Positions 8,711-19,200 of a DNA stretch of 64,000 nucleotides are shown one piece after another (position 1 is the stretch's first letter; every line of letters begins with the position of its first letter). The position numbers and the translations under genes are program-made. The notes beneath the pieces were generated by a model. It did no database searches. It was given only the letters and a program-made list of their open reading frames with translations, and was not told the DNA's origin. This DNA is from Myxococcota bacterium (GTDB lineage Bacteria > Myxococcota_C > UBA6777): positions 27,796 through 91,795 of the forward strand of contig JAKLKB010000006.1 of assembly GCA_023150835.1 (NCBI GenBank). The letters are read 5' to 3'.

Positions 8711-9000
8711 GGCGGACCGTGCGACCCACCCAAAAAACCTGTGGGCGTATGTTGGCGACCGTGCGACCCTTCCAAAAAACCTGTGGGAGTACTTTGGCGA
8801 CCGTGTGACCCTTCCAAAAAACCTGTGGGAGTACTTTGGCGATCGTGTGACCCTTCCAAAAAACCTGTGGGAGTACTTTGGGCGACCGTGCGACCCTTCC
8901 AAAAAACCTGTGGGAGTACTTTGGGCGACCGTGTGACCCTTCCAAAAAACCTGTGGGAGTACTTTGGGCGACTGTGTGACCCTTCCAAAAAACCTGTTGG
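8711..9000. repeat. 42/43-bp minisatellite, seven copies
   Basis: Copies start near 8711, 8755, 8797, 8839, 8881, 8924 and 8967. The common core is cccttccaaaaaacctgtgg followed by gagtactttg. Later copies gained one G and are 43 bp, so no frame stays in phase across the array, which argues against coding. The first copy is the most diverged and the last is truncated. Confidence 0.95.
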
Positions 9001-9145
9001 TCTTGCGATCTTTGGGGGTTGTGTGTTTGGGTAGGAAGGCACGGGTGATGTTGGGCTGCGGCTTGGCAAGGAAGGTGTTGCGTATCTATCCCCCTTGGGG
9101 ACGGAGTATCAACGGAGAGCGAATCACCCTTTGTTGAGCAGAAAT

Positions 9146-9250
9146 GATACGAAATCCGCAGGGTGTGTGCATGACGTAGGGGCGGTTCGCGAACCGCCCG
9201 ATTCTTGGGCAGCTATGTTTACGCTCACACAATAGGCGGATCTCGTATGA
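9146..9250. repeat. Dispersed repeat family A copy
   Basis: It runs from gatacgaaatccgcagg to ggatctcgtatg, with the centre occupied by GGGCGGTTCGCGAACCGCCC. This hairpin has a different sequence but the same position as the GGGCAGCC hairpin of other copies. The right end overlaps the first possible start codon (ATG at 9247) of the LRR gene. Confidence 0.8.
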
Positions 9251-9270
9251 GCGGTGTTGAAGGGAGAGCG

Positions 9271-11022
9271 ATGAGAGAAGCGGTACAAGAAGCGTTGAAC
9301 GCCCTATTGATGGAGGAGGAGAGTGCGGAGACGTGGGAAGGGCTGTGTACGTTGTTGGTGGAGATCTGTACGGAAGAAGAACGGGAGTGGGGGATTCAAA
9401 AAGCGGCGTTGGTGTTGGCATCGTGGTCGGATGAATACTGTCGATTGGAGGGGATCGATCTAAAGCATCCATGTTGGCCGTTGGTGCGGACATTGCGTTT
9501 GTCGGATGAAGATCTGGTGGATTTGGCGGTCTTGATGGAGCATCCGCACATTCGAGGGTTGGAGATGTCGGGTTGCGAAAGGCTTGAAGATGCCGAGGTG
9601 TTGGGGCAGTTGTCGTCGTTGACGTATTTGGATGTGTCGGGGACGGTGAGTTTGCGGGATATTGGCGGGTTGGGGCGGTTGAAGCTGTTGACGCATTTGG
9701 ATGTGTCATCTTGTCCGAATGTCGAGGACTTTGGTGTGATTGGAGAGATGAAGGGCCTGCGGAGGTTGGGGCTGTCGGAGTGCGATGCGTTGGTGGATGT
9801 GGGGTTCTTGGAGGGATTGGAGGGGTTGGAGTATGTGGATTTGTCATGGTGTGCGTTTTTGGAAGATACGCGGGGGTTGGCGGGGAAAGTCAGATTGCGG
9901 GAAGTGGATCTGTATGGCTGCGATGTGTTGAGGGAAGTGGATCTGCGGGGATGTGTGGCGCTTGAAGAGATCGATGTTTCGAAGTGTGCCTCGCTGGAGA
10001 ATCTGGACGGATTGCGCGGATTGACGGCCTTGCGGAAGATCGATGTATCGGAAGGGCTGTCGTTGCGGGACGTGGATGGTTTGTGCGAAGCGCTGTTGCT
10101 TGAAGAGGTGGATTTGTCGAAGTGCGAGTCGTTGGAGCGGGTGGATGGGCTTGAGGGGATGAGCGCGCTGCGGATGTTGGATCTGTCGGGTTGTGTGCGG
10201 CTGCAAGATATCAGCGTGTTACGTTCGTGTGTGGGGTTGGAAGAGGTCTACTTGCACGATTGTATGGCCCTGACGGATCTGGTGGGTTTGGGTGGATTGA
10301 GCAGGCTTGAGACGTTGGATGTGTCGAATTGTGTGGGTCTGACGTCGTTGGGAGGGCTGTGTGGGTTGCCGAGTTTGCAGACGTTGAATTTGTCGGGCTG
10401 TGCGGCGATGTCGGATCTCTCGGAGATTACGGGGTTGACATCGTTGGTTTCGTTGGATTTGGCGTGGTGCGTGGCCTTGTCGGATCTGCGACCGATTGGG
10501 GGGTTAAAGAGGCTGCAAACGCTGGATATGTCGGGTTGTACGAGTGTGGTGTCTTTGGCGGGTGTGGGTGGATTAAGGCAGTTACAAGCGTTGGATATGT
10601 CGTTGTGTTCGGGCCTGACGGGGGTTCAAGAGTTGGCGGGGCTGTTGCGGCTCAAGCATTTGAACTTGTCGTGGTGTCATGGTTTGCGGGATCTCAAGGG
10701 CTTGGGTGGGCTGCGTTCGTTGCAGTCGTTGGATCTGTTGGGTTGTGAAAGCCTGACGGATATTCGTGCGCTGGCGTTGCTAAAGGGTTTGCGCAAGTTG
10801 AATCTTTCGGCGTGTTCTTCGTTGGAGAGTTTGACGCCGTTGGCAGCGCTCGAATCGCTGGAGTCTTTGAACATTTCGTGGTGTCAAGCACTGGCGATCG
10901 GAGAAGTGGCAAAGTCGATTATGCAAGGGGAAGATGTCGTGCGTTTTCGCGGGATGTTGGGCAAAAATATCGAGGCGCGGCCCGATAGCTCGCTGCTTTT
11001 TGAGCAGCGAAGGCGGCCTTGA
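9271..11022 (+). CDS. Leucine-rich-repeat protein
   Basis: This 583-residue protein has a helical N-terminal cap of about 80 residues (MREAVQEALNALLMEEES...), followed by about 20 LRRs of about 23 residues with the pattern LxxLxxLDLSxCxxLxDLxGL (for example LETLDVSNCVGLTSLGGL). The Cys in the asparagine-ladder position recalls cysteine-containing LRRs. No signal peptide is seen, so it is probably cytoplasmic unless exported by another route. The ATG at 9271 follows AAGGGAG and was preferred over ATG 9247, which lies in a family A repeat end. Codon use is strongly biased to TTG, GTG and GGG. It ends 11 bp from the convergent helicase gene. Function unknown; a binding scaffold is likely. Confidence 0.8.
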   Translation: MREAVQEALNALLMEEESAETWEGLCTLLVEICTEEEREWGIQKAALVLASWSDEYCRLEGIDLKHPCWPLVRTLRLSDEDLVDLAVLMEHPHIRGLEMSGCERLEDAEVLGQLSSLTYLDVSGTVSLRDIGGLGRLKLLTHLDVSSCPNVEDFGVIGEMKGLRRLGLSECDALVDVGFLEGLEGLEYVDLSWCAFLEDTRGLAGKVRLREVDLYGCDVLREVDLRGCVALEEIDVSKCASLENLDGLRGLTALRKIDVSEGLSLRDVDGLCEALLLEEVDLSKCESLERVDGLEGMSALRMLDLSGCVRLQDISVLRSCVGLEEVYLHDCMALTDLVGLGGLSRLETLDVSNCVGLTSLGGLCGLPSLQTLNLSGCAAMSDLSEITGLTSLVSLDLAWCVALSDLRPIGGLKRLQTLDMSGCTSVVSLAGVGGLRQLQALDMSLCSGLTGVQELAGLLRLKHLNLSWCHGLRDLKGLGGLRSLQSLDLLGCESLTDIRALALLKGLRKLNLSACSSLESLTPLAALESLESLNISWCQALAIGEVAKSIMQGEDVVRFRGMLGKNIEARPDSSLLFEQRRRP

Positions 11023-11033
11023 GGGGGAAGTGG

Positions 11034-13076
11034 CTAGGATTTGTTGAGGAGGGAATGGATCTCGGAGAAGAAGGATTTGAATTTTTTGTCGCGCTCTTCT
11101 TCGGATTGGGCTTGTCGTTGTTGTTCGGCTTGGAGGAAGAAGGTGAGTTCTTTGGGGATATCGGCGAGGAAGCGGGAGGGATCGCGTTCGAGATTTCGTC
11201 CGAAGCGTCGTCGTTCGAGAGCGCGGAAGATGTAGAGTCGTTGTTTGGCGCGGGTGATGCCGACATAACAGAGTCGTCGTTCTTCTTCGACGTCGGGTTC
11301 TTCGCCTTGTCGGTAAAAGGGCAAGAAGCCGTCTTCCATGCCGACGAGGAAGACGACGGGGTATTCGAGGCCTTTGGCTCCGTGTAGGGTGATCAAGGTG
11401 ACGTGATCTTTTTCGGTTTCGCGATCATCGTCTTCGCTGTGGGAGTCGAGGGAGATGCGTTCGAGGTAGTCATCGAGGGAGGGGTGATCGACGCGGCGTT
11501 CGTATTGTTCGATGGCGTTGATGAGGGAGGAAAGGTTGTCGATACGGGATTTGGCTTCGTTGGGATTTTTGTATTCGCGGTGAAGGTGTTGGAAGAGGCG
11601 GAGTTCTTGGAGAAGTTCGAGGGTAAGGGTGGAGAGTTTGGTGCGTTGTGCGCGGAGGCGGAAGAGGTCGAAGAGTTGGAGAAGATCGAGGATGGCCTTG
11701 CGTGCGGAGGGTGTGAGGGTTTCGATCTGTTCGGCGTGTTCGCAGGCTTGGTAGAAGGAGTTGAAGCGGCCATCGCGGAGTGTTTCGGAGAGGTGGTCGA
11801 TGGTGGTGTTGCCGATGGAACGGGGTGGGTAGTTGATAATGCGTCGGAGAGAGATCTCGTCAGAGGGGAGGTGGAGGACTTTGAGGTAAGCGAGGGTGTC
11901 TTTGATCTCTTTGCGCTCGAAGAAGGTTTGTCCGCCGACGAGTTTGTAGGGGATGCGTTCTTGACGGAGGGCTTCTTCAAAGGCTTGGGACTGTGCGTTG
12001 GTGCGGTAGAGGATGGCAAAGTCGCGCCAAGGTCGTTTTTCAGCGTGTTTGATCTCGAAGAGTTGTTCGACGGTGTAGCGGGCTTCTTTTTCTTCGTCGG
12101 GTAGGGTGGCGAGTCCGATGCGAGGGCCGGGGAGGGCATCGGTCCAGAGGGATTTGTCGTAGCGGTTTTGGTTTTTGGCGATGACTTTGTTGGCGGCGTC
12201 GAGGATGTGGGCGGAGCAGCGGTAGTTTTGGGTGAGCATGATGGTGCGAGCGCCCGGGAATTGTTTGTCAAAGTGGAGGATATTGCTGACATCGGAGCCA
12301 CGCCATCCGTAGATAGATTGGTCATCATCGCCGACGACGCAGAGGTTTTTGTGGACAGAGGCGAGGCAGTCGACCATGAGGAGTTGTGCGCGGTTGGTGT
12401 CTTGGTATTCGTCGATCATGATCTGTTGGAAGCGGTTGGACCATGTGTGTAGGGCGTCGGGGAAGGAGCGAAAGATCTTGACGGGGAGTCGGATCAGGTC
12501 ATCAAAGTCGACGGCCCCACAAACGCGCAGGGCGTCTTCGTAGAGGGAGTAGGCTTTTTTGAGGACCATGATGTTTGGGTAGAGGGCGTGGTGGGTAGTG
12601 TGGACGAGGTCGTTGGGATCGAGGAAAAGGTTTTTGGCTTGGGAGATGGCGGCGAGAAGATCTTTGGGGGGGTGGAAGGCTTCGTCGATGCGGTTTTCGC
12701 TCATGACACGGCGCAAGATGGCGAGTTGATCGCTGGGATCGTAGATGGTGAAGCGTTGGGGATAATGGAGACGAGAGAGTTCTTTGCGGAGGATCTTGAC
12801 GCCGAGGGAGTGGAAGGTGCTGAGGGTGAGTTTTTTGACGAGGGTGGGATCTTTGATCATGGAGGAGACGCGTTCTTCCATTTCGCGGACGGCGCGGTTG
12901 GTAAAGCTGACGGCGAGGATGGCCTCGGCGGGATGGCCTTGGGCGAGAAGATGGGCGATGCGATGGACGATGACACGGGTTTTTCCGCTGCCAGCGCCTG
13001 CGAGGATCAGCAAAGGGCCGTGCGTGTGCAAGACAGCGTCGCGTTGTTCGGGGTTAAGGTGAGCGACCGAAACCAT
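11034..13076 (-). CDS. UvrD/Rep family superfamily 1 DNA helicase (Rep-like)
   Basis: This 680-residue protein has all SF1A helicase motifs: Walker A GAGSGKT (27-33), TLSTFHSLG, DEYQDTN (222-228, motif II), VVGDDDQSIYGWRG (motif III), ITLHGAKGLEYPVVFLVGME (motif V) and RRLCYVGITRAKQRLYI (motif VI). It unwinds DNA 3' to 5' using ATP. The FHSLGVKIL motif and the length fit Rep more closely than UvrD or PcrA, which carry a longer C-terminal tail. The ATG at 13076 has GGAGG nine bases upstream; an in-frame start seven codons earlier is less likely. It is convergent with the LRR gene and divergent from the giant TPR gene. Confidence 0.9.
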   Translation of the reverse strand: MVSVAHLNPEQRDAVLHTHGPLLILAGAGSGKTRVIVHRIAHLLAQGHPAEAILAVSFTNRAVREMEERVSSMIKDPTLVKKLTLSTFHSLGVKILRKELSRLHYPQRFTIYDPSDQLAILRRVMSENRIDEAFHPPKDLLAAISQAKNLFLDPNDLVHTTHHALYPNIMVLKKAYSLYEDALRVCGAVDFDDLIRLPVKIFRSFPDALHTWSNRFQQIMIDEYQDTNRAQLLMVDCLASVHKNLCVVGDDDQSIYGWRGSDVSNILHFDKQFPGARTIMLTQNYRCSAHILDAANKVIAKNQNRYDKSLWTDALPGPRIGLATLPDEEKEARYTVEQLFEIKHAEKRPWRDFAILYRTNAQSQAFEEALRQERIPYKLVGGQTFFERKEIKDTLAYLKVLHLPSDEISLRRIINYPPRSIGNTTIDHLSETLRDGRFNSFYQACEHAEQIETLTPSARKAILDLLQLFDLFRLRAQRTKLSTLTLELLQELRLFQHLHREYKNPNEAKSRIDNLSSLINAIEQYERRVDHPSLDDYLERISLDSHSEDDDRETEKDHVTLITLHGAKGLEYPVVFLVGMEDGFLPFYRQGEEPDVEEERRLCYVGITRAKQRLYIFRALERRRFGRNLERDPSRFLADIPKELTFFLQAEQQRQAQSEEERDKKFKSFFSEIHSLLNKS

Positions 13077-13296
13077 GGTAGGGAACCTCCGAGCCAAAAA
13101 AGCAACTCAAAAAGAGCAGGCATGATGCGGCTGCGCAAATGTTCGGTCAAGGGGCAAGGAGGGTGGGGCTGGCCTTGTGTTTGAAGGGGTGCCGATCCAA
13201 ACTAGCGTGTTGTTGGATGATAGGAACGATCGATACGGGAGAGATGGAATGGTCCGCACAAGAAGACGAGAACAGCAAGGGAAGGGGGATAGGAAG

Positions 13297-16200
13297 ATGC
13301 TTCGAGGGTGGAGTGTAGGGATATGGGGGTTGGTGGGATGGTTGTTGTGCGGCGTGGCGTGGGGGCAAGAAGAGGATTGGAAGTTGCGGGATCGGGATCG
13401 GCGGCAGAAACAGATCTTGAGGCGTTTTCAAGAGATCGTGGAGAAGAAGCCTGATCGGGGTTTTGCGTTTCAGCGGATGGTGGAGGTGGGTCGTCGTTGG
13501 CCGGGGCTGGATCGTTTGGTGGCGGAGTATCGGAAGAAAGTGAAGGCATCGCCGCGTCGGTTGGCGTATTCGTTGATCTTGGGGCATTTGTTGGATCACA
13601 CGGGGCAGCGGGAAGGTGCGTTGCGTGCGTACGAGCAGGCGTTGCGGCTGGATCCGCAAAATGCGATGGCGTTGCAGTACAAAGCGGCGATCTTACAGAA
13701 GTTGCAACGTTATGAGGAAGCGATCAAGGCGTATGAGACAGCGTTGGGTGTGTTTAAGGACGCGGAGAGGAAGCGGCGAGCGTACAAGGCATTGGGGACG
13801 TTGTGGTTGTTGAGGAAGCAGCCGAAGAAAGCGTTGGGGTATTGGAAGCAATTTTTGCAGATGAGTCCGAACAACTTGTTGGCGCGGGAAGAGTTGGCGC
13901 GGGAGATGGGGCGGAACAAGTTGTACGAAGAGGCGTTGTTGCAGTGGAAGGAGGTGTTAAAGCGCCGAGGGGGAGGAGTGGCGCGAGCGGGGGTGTTGCG
14001 GCAGATGGGGGGATTGTACGAAGAGATGGGGAAGTGGCCAGAGGCGGTGGGGGTGTATCGTCAAGCGATGGTGTTGACGCAAGAGAGTCATTGGTTGAGG
14101 AGAGAGTTGAGTGCGCGGGTGTTGCAGTTGCATCGGGAGAATGGGAAGTTGGCGGAGCTTGCGGGGTACTTGCAGCAGCAGAAGCGCAAGTCGGCATCGG
14201 ACTTGTCGGCGTTGGCGCAGTTGTATGACGAGATGGGGAGGGACAAGGAAGCGCGGGAGATGTATGCGAAGGCATTGTTGGCGAACTCACGGGATTCGCG
14301 GTTGCGTTTGCGGTACATCACGTTGTTGGAGGTGGGAGGAGATGTGGCGGAGGGGGTGAAGCAGTATCGGTTGTTGATCCGCAATGAGTCGTCGGAGCCG
14401 CGTTATCGGATGGCGTTTGCGGAGATGTTATCAAGGGCGGGTAAGCAGAAGGAATCGTTGGCGGAGATGGCGGAGGTGGCGCGGAGATTTTCGCGCAATA
14501 CGGAGATCTTGTCGCGGTTGGCGGCGCTGTATCGGCGGCGTCGGATGCACAAAGAGGCGAACGCGTTGTTGCGGCGTTTGATTGCGGTGGATCCGAGGGA
14601 TCCGGCGCATCGCAATGCGTTGGGGACGTATCATTTTGAGTTGGGACAAAAAGGACAAGCGCAGACGATCTGGAGGGGGATCTTGCGCAGTGGTTTGGGT
14701 ACAGCGGCGGCGTATACGGCATTGGGGCAGATCTATCGGAGCCACAATCTGGATCGGGATGCGTTGGAGGCGTTTCGGAAGGCAGCGCGTGCGGCTGCGA
14801 AAGATCCGAATGTGTTGCGCAATTTGGGAGAGATGTTTCGTCGTTTGTTGGAGGAGGAGGGGGATCTCAAGGCGAAGGAACTGCAAGAAGCGATCGAGGT
14901 GTGGAAAAAGATTCATTTGTTGGCGAAGCTGCGTCCCGCGAAAAAAGAGGCGTTGCGGCAATTGTTTGCGTTGTATCATGCGCAAGGGACGTCGTATCGG
15001 CTGCCTGTGGAGTATCGACAACGGCTGCGCAAACGCCCAAGCGATATAGAAGCGTTGCGGCTTTTGGGGGAATATTATTTGTGGTTGGCACGCAAGGAGC
15101 GGCGGGATCATGCGCAGGCGCGGCGTTATTTTGAGCGGATCTTGGATTTTCAAAAAGATGATATCGATGCGATCTTGACGTTGGAAGATCTGGAGGCGCG
15201 TCAGAGCCGATGGTATCTGGCGAAGCGTTATTTGTTGCGAGCGGTGGAAGTGGATAAGAAGGGGAGGAGGACGTATTATCGGCGTTTGTATGAGTACAGC
15301 TTGAAGCTGCGTCAGTACCAAGACGCGATCCAGTATGCGCGTCGGGTGGTCGAGTTGTATCCAGACGATGCGACGGCCCATGCGGAGTTGGCGCGGGTGT
15401 ATCGAAAGGTGGGACGGGCGCAAGAGGCGGTGGGAGCGTACCAAGAGGCGTTGCGCTTGCAGCCACACAATCATGGATACCATCAAACGCTCGGGCATTT
15501 GTATCGCGATATGGGGCAAACGGACCAAGCGATCGAGCGTTACAACTTTGTGTTGAAGCACGCGAAAGAAGGGAACCTGATCTACGATGCGGCCATGCAG
15601 ATCATGGGATTGCGCACGTTGGCCCCAAAGAACGATGTGTTGGAAGTGACGTTGCAGACGCTGTCTGAGCAGAATCCAAGGGAGCTTGCGTACTTTCGGG
15701 CGTTAGCGGAGTTGTACCAGCGGCAGGGGCGGATGAAAGAATACCGCGTGGCGTATTTGAAGGCGGCGTCGTCGGTGGATGACAAGTCGCAGGTGTACAA
15801 GAAGTTGGCGGAAGCAGCGACGGAACAGGGCGATTTGAAGAAGGCGATCATCTATTACCGCAAGATGCTTGAAGAGACGCCGAACCCGCAGCCCGATCAA
15901 CAGATGCACTTGGCGCGGTTGTCTTTTCAGGTGGGTGATCAAGTTGGGGCGCGCAAGCTGCTGTTCTCGATCTTGACGGAGAATCCGAACTCTGCGCGGA
16001 TCTTGCGCCAAGTTGGAGAGCTGTTCGATCGCCATCAGTTGGCGGAGGACGCGATCTATAGCTACGAGTTGTTTTTGGAGCTGCAGCCGATGGAGTCGGC
16101 GGTACGAGTGCGGCTGGCGGAGCTTTATTTGCAGAAGCAGATGAACGAGCCCGCGATGGGCTTGTTGGAGTCGGTGTTTTGGCAAGAAGAAGAAAAAGCG

Positions 16201-19200
16201 TTACGCAGCGTGGCGAAGAAGACGAGCAAACCCAAAAAAGCCAATTCTCCGACACCATCGAGGGCGTATGGTCGGTCGATACGTCATCGTCCGATACATC
16301 TGTCCTCGTCTTATTATGCGCGTCGGATGCGTTATATGCGGCTGTATCAGTCGAGGCCGCAACGGATACAGGCGTTGGGCTTGTTGTTGGAGTTGTACGC
16401 GAAGGCGGGTAAGTTGGAGGAGTGGGATCGTCGGGTGGAGCTGCATTTGCGGTATGGATGGCAGGACACCGGAACGTTTCTGCGTTATGAGCAGACGATG
16501 TTGTTGGAGTTTTTGGCTGCGGCGTATCGAGAGCGCGGTTGGGACGAGCGTTTGCGCAAGATGTATGAGGTGATGCACGAAGCGGATCCGCAAAATGCGC
16601 GATGGTCGCAAGAGTTGGCAAAGCTGTATATTGATCAGGGGTTGCATGAAAAGGCAAAAGCGCTGATGTTTGGGATCCATCGGGGAGGGGTTCAAGATAT
16701 CCAGATGATGTTGGCGCGGGTGCGATTGTTGGTGCAGTTGCGAGAAGAAGAGCAATTGACGTTTCAGTTGCGAAGCTTGTTGTACGGGAGTTATACGCGA
16801 AACCACCACTATATGCTGCAAGTGTTGCAGGAGTTGCGAAAACTACCGAACACACGGTTGTATGAGATGTTTTTGCGGGGCTTGTTGCAGACGGGGGTTG
16901 CGTATTATCGGGAGGCGTACCAGCAGATGTTGGTAAGCGTCTATTTGCAATCGGGAAAACAAGATCTTGCGCAAAAGATGTTGATGGCGCGATGGAAGGG
17001 GGGGTTGTCACGTGCGCCGCTCAAGCAGATGGAGACGGATCGGTTGGGGACAGCGCGTTTGTTGTGGCCGTTGTTGTCGTCGAAAGAGCAAGAAAAGCTG
17101 TTGCAGGATGCGGAACAAGGGGTGACGGATGCTTTGTTGGGTGGAGATCCAGAGAAGATTCGGCAGGCTTTGGTGACGGCGCGAGCAGCGGTGTGGGTGG
17201 GGCGGGGTCAGGATGCGGCGCAAGCCTATCTTCCGGCGATGTGGAGTGTGGGGACCAAGTACCAAGACGGCCCATTTTTGCGGGGCGTGTTGTCCGATCT
17301 GTTGCGGGAACGGCAGGATATCCACGCGCTGAAGTTGATCAAGCAAGAGATGGCGGAACAGACGACGCCGCATACAGAGATGGGGTATCTGTACAGCGTG
17401 TTGACGCATTTGTCTTCGAGGGGGGGGACGCCAGAGGCGAGTTTGGGGCGATATCTGGAGAAGGCATTGCGGCGTTTGCACCCGAGAAGTCGGAGGCCAA
17501 GCGTGATCAGGCGTGGGGCTGTGGCGATCAACTCGATGTTAGAGAAGAGGGCATGGTTGGCGTTGGCGTTGCGATTGGGAGAGGTGTATTTGAAGGGGGG
17601 CGATCCGAAGCGGGGGATCTGGTGGTTGGAGGCTTGTCGTTGGTTGGACAGCGAGCAGGCACAAGAACCCGCGTTGTTGAATCTGCTGTACGAGGCATAC
17701 CAAGAACAGGGGATGAACGAAACGGCGGCGCGTTATCGGGAGAAGACGCGCCAAGCGATCGGCGAGATCTTGTTGCGGGATCTGAAGGGGTGGGAGCTGT
17801 ATTTGGGGCTAGGTGCGGAGCGGGACAAGGCGCTATTTTCGCATATTTGGTTGTATCTACGGAATTCTCCGACGATGTACACGGCACGTTATCAGTTACA
17901 GCGCCCAAGTCAGATGTTGCGTTATCAGATCCAAGGGATTCAACGGATGTCGTTGTTGGAGAGTTACAAGGTGCGGATCGCGCCGTTGGCTGCGTTGTAC
18001 AGCCCGTCAGGTGAGATCCAAAAGCTGGTGGATTTGCTCAAGGCACGCCGAGAGCGGGTGGTGGATGGCGAAACGAAGCGGATGTTGTCGTTGTATGTGA
18101 TGGGTGCGTATCTGTGGGATTGGGAGACGCGTTCGACACCGAGTTCATTGAAGGAGTTGTTGGCGAGGATGGATGGGCTGCGCAAGATGCCGCACAGTCC
18201 GCAAGAACGATTTCATTTGGGATTGTGGCATGGGAGGTTGTTGGGTGAGATGCAACAGCCGAAGCAGGCGCTTGCGGTGTATCGTGAGTTGTTGACGGGC
18301 GCGTCGCCAGCCCAAGAGCGGCAGGTGTTGTTGCAGATCGCGGAACATGCGAACCAAGCCTCGGAGGAAGACCAAGAGAAAGCTGCGCATGTGCAGCTTG
18401 CGCGCAAGCACAACGAGCCGAATTCGTATCGTGTGCTTGCACAAAAGGCGTTGGAGGCGAAGCAGATCGGGGAGGCGGTGCGGTATTTTCGGGGGTATAT
18501 GAAGGGGCATTTGACGTTGCCGCAGTATCGGAGCTTATCGGGCCACTTGAAGAAGGCGGAACAAGAGATCCAGCTCGCGCAATTTTTGTTGGGTGTGGAT
18601 ACGGGCGATCGCGTGGTGTTTCATTTGTTGCGGGCGATCGATGCGATGCGTTTGGAACGAAACCGCGAGAGCTACTTGTTTTCGATGCGGATGCAGCAGA
18701 CTTTGCGCACACTTCAACAAGCGGGGCGGCTTGAGCAGCAAGTGGAGGCGTGGGAAAAGACGCGCAAAGAGACGCAAGTGGATGATCCATACCAGATGAT
18801 GTTGTTGTCGCAGGCGTACGGATACTTGGGGAAAAAACAGAAGCGTTTTGAGGTGTTGACAGCATGGCTGTATGTGCAACCGTATGAGCAAGCGCTGTTT
18901 CGGCGTTGGAAGGTGTCGTTTGAGCACGATGCTTTGGAGGGAGAGCAGCAAAAGATATTGGAACGACTGCGCGTTTTGTATGCGCCACCCAAGCCCAAGC
19001 CGGGGGGATACGATCTATTTTTTGGGGATATCGCTTTTCGCAAAAAGCGGCCAGCCGAGGCGTTGGTGTCGTGGAAGTTGGCAGCGAAAGAGTGTTCGAG
19101 TACGGCGGCTTTGTTTTCTGCGGCTGCTTCGCCGTATCGCAGGAATACGTTTTATGCGCGGTCTGCATGTGTCCAACGGGTCTGCCAGTCGATGTTGAAG

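Noticed and set aside
8711..9000. CRISPR-like array
   Set aside because: Units are contiguous with no unique spacers; the same holds for the 65-bp and 69-bp arrays. No cas gene is present.
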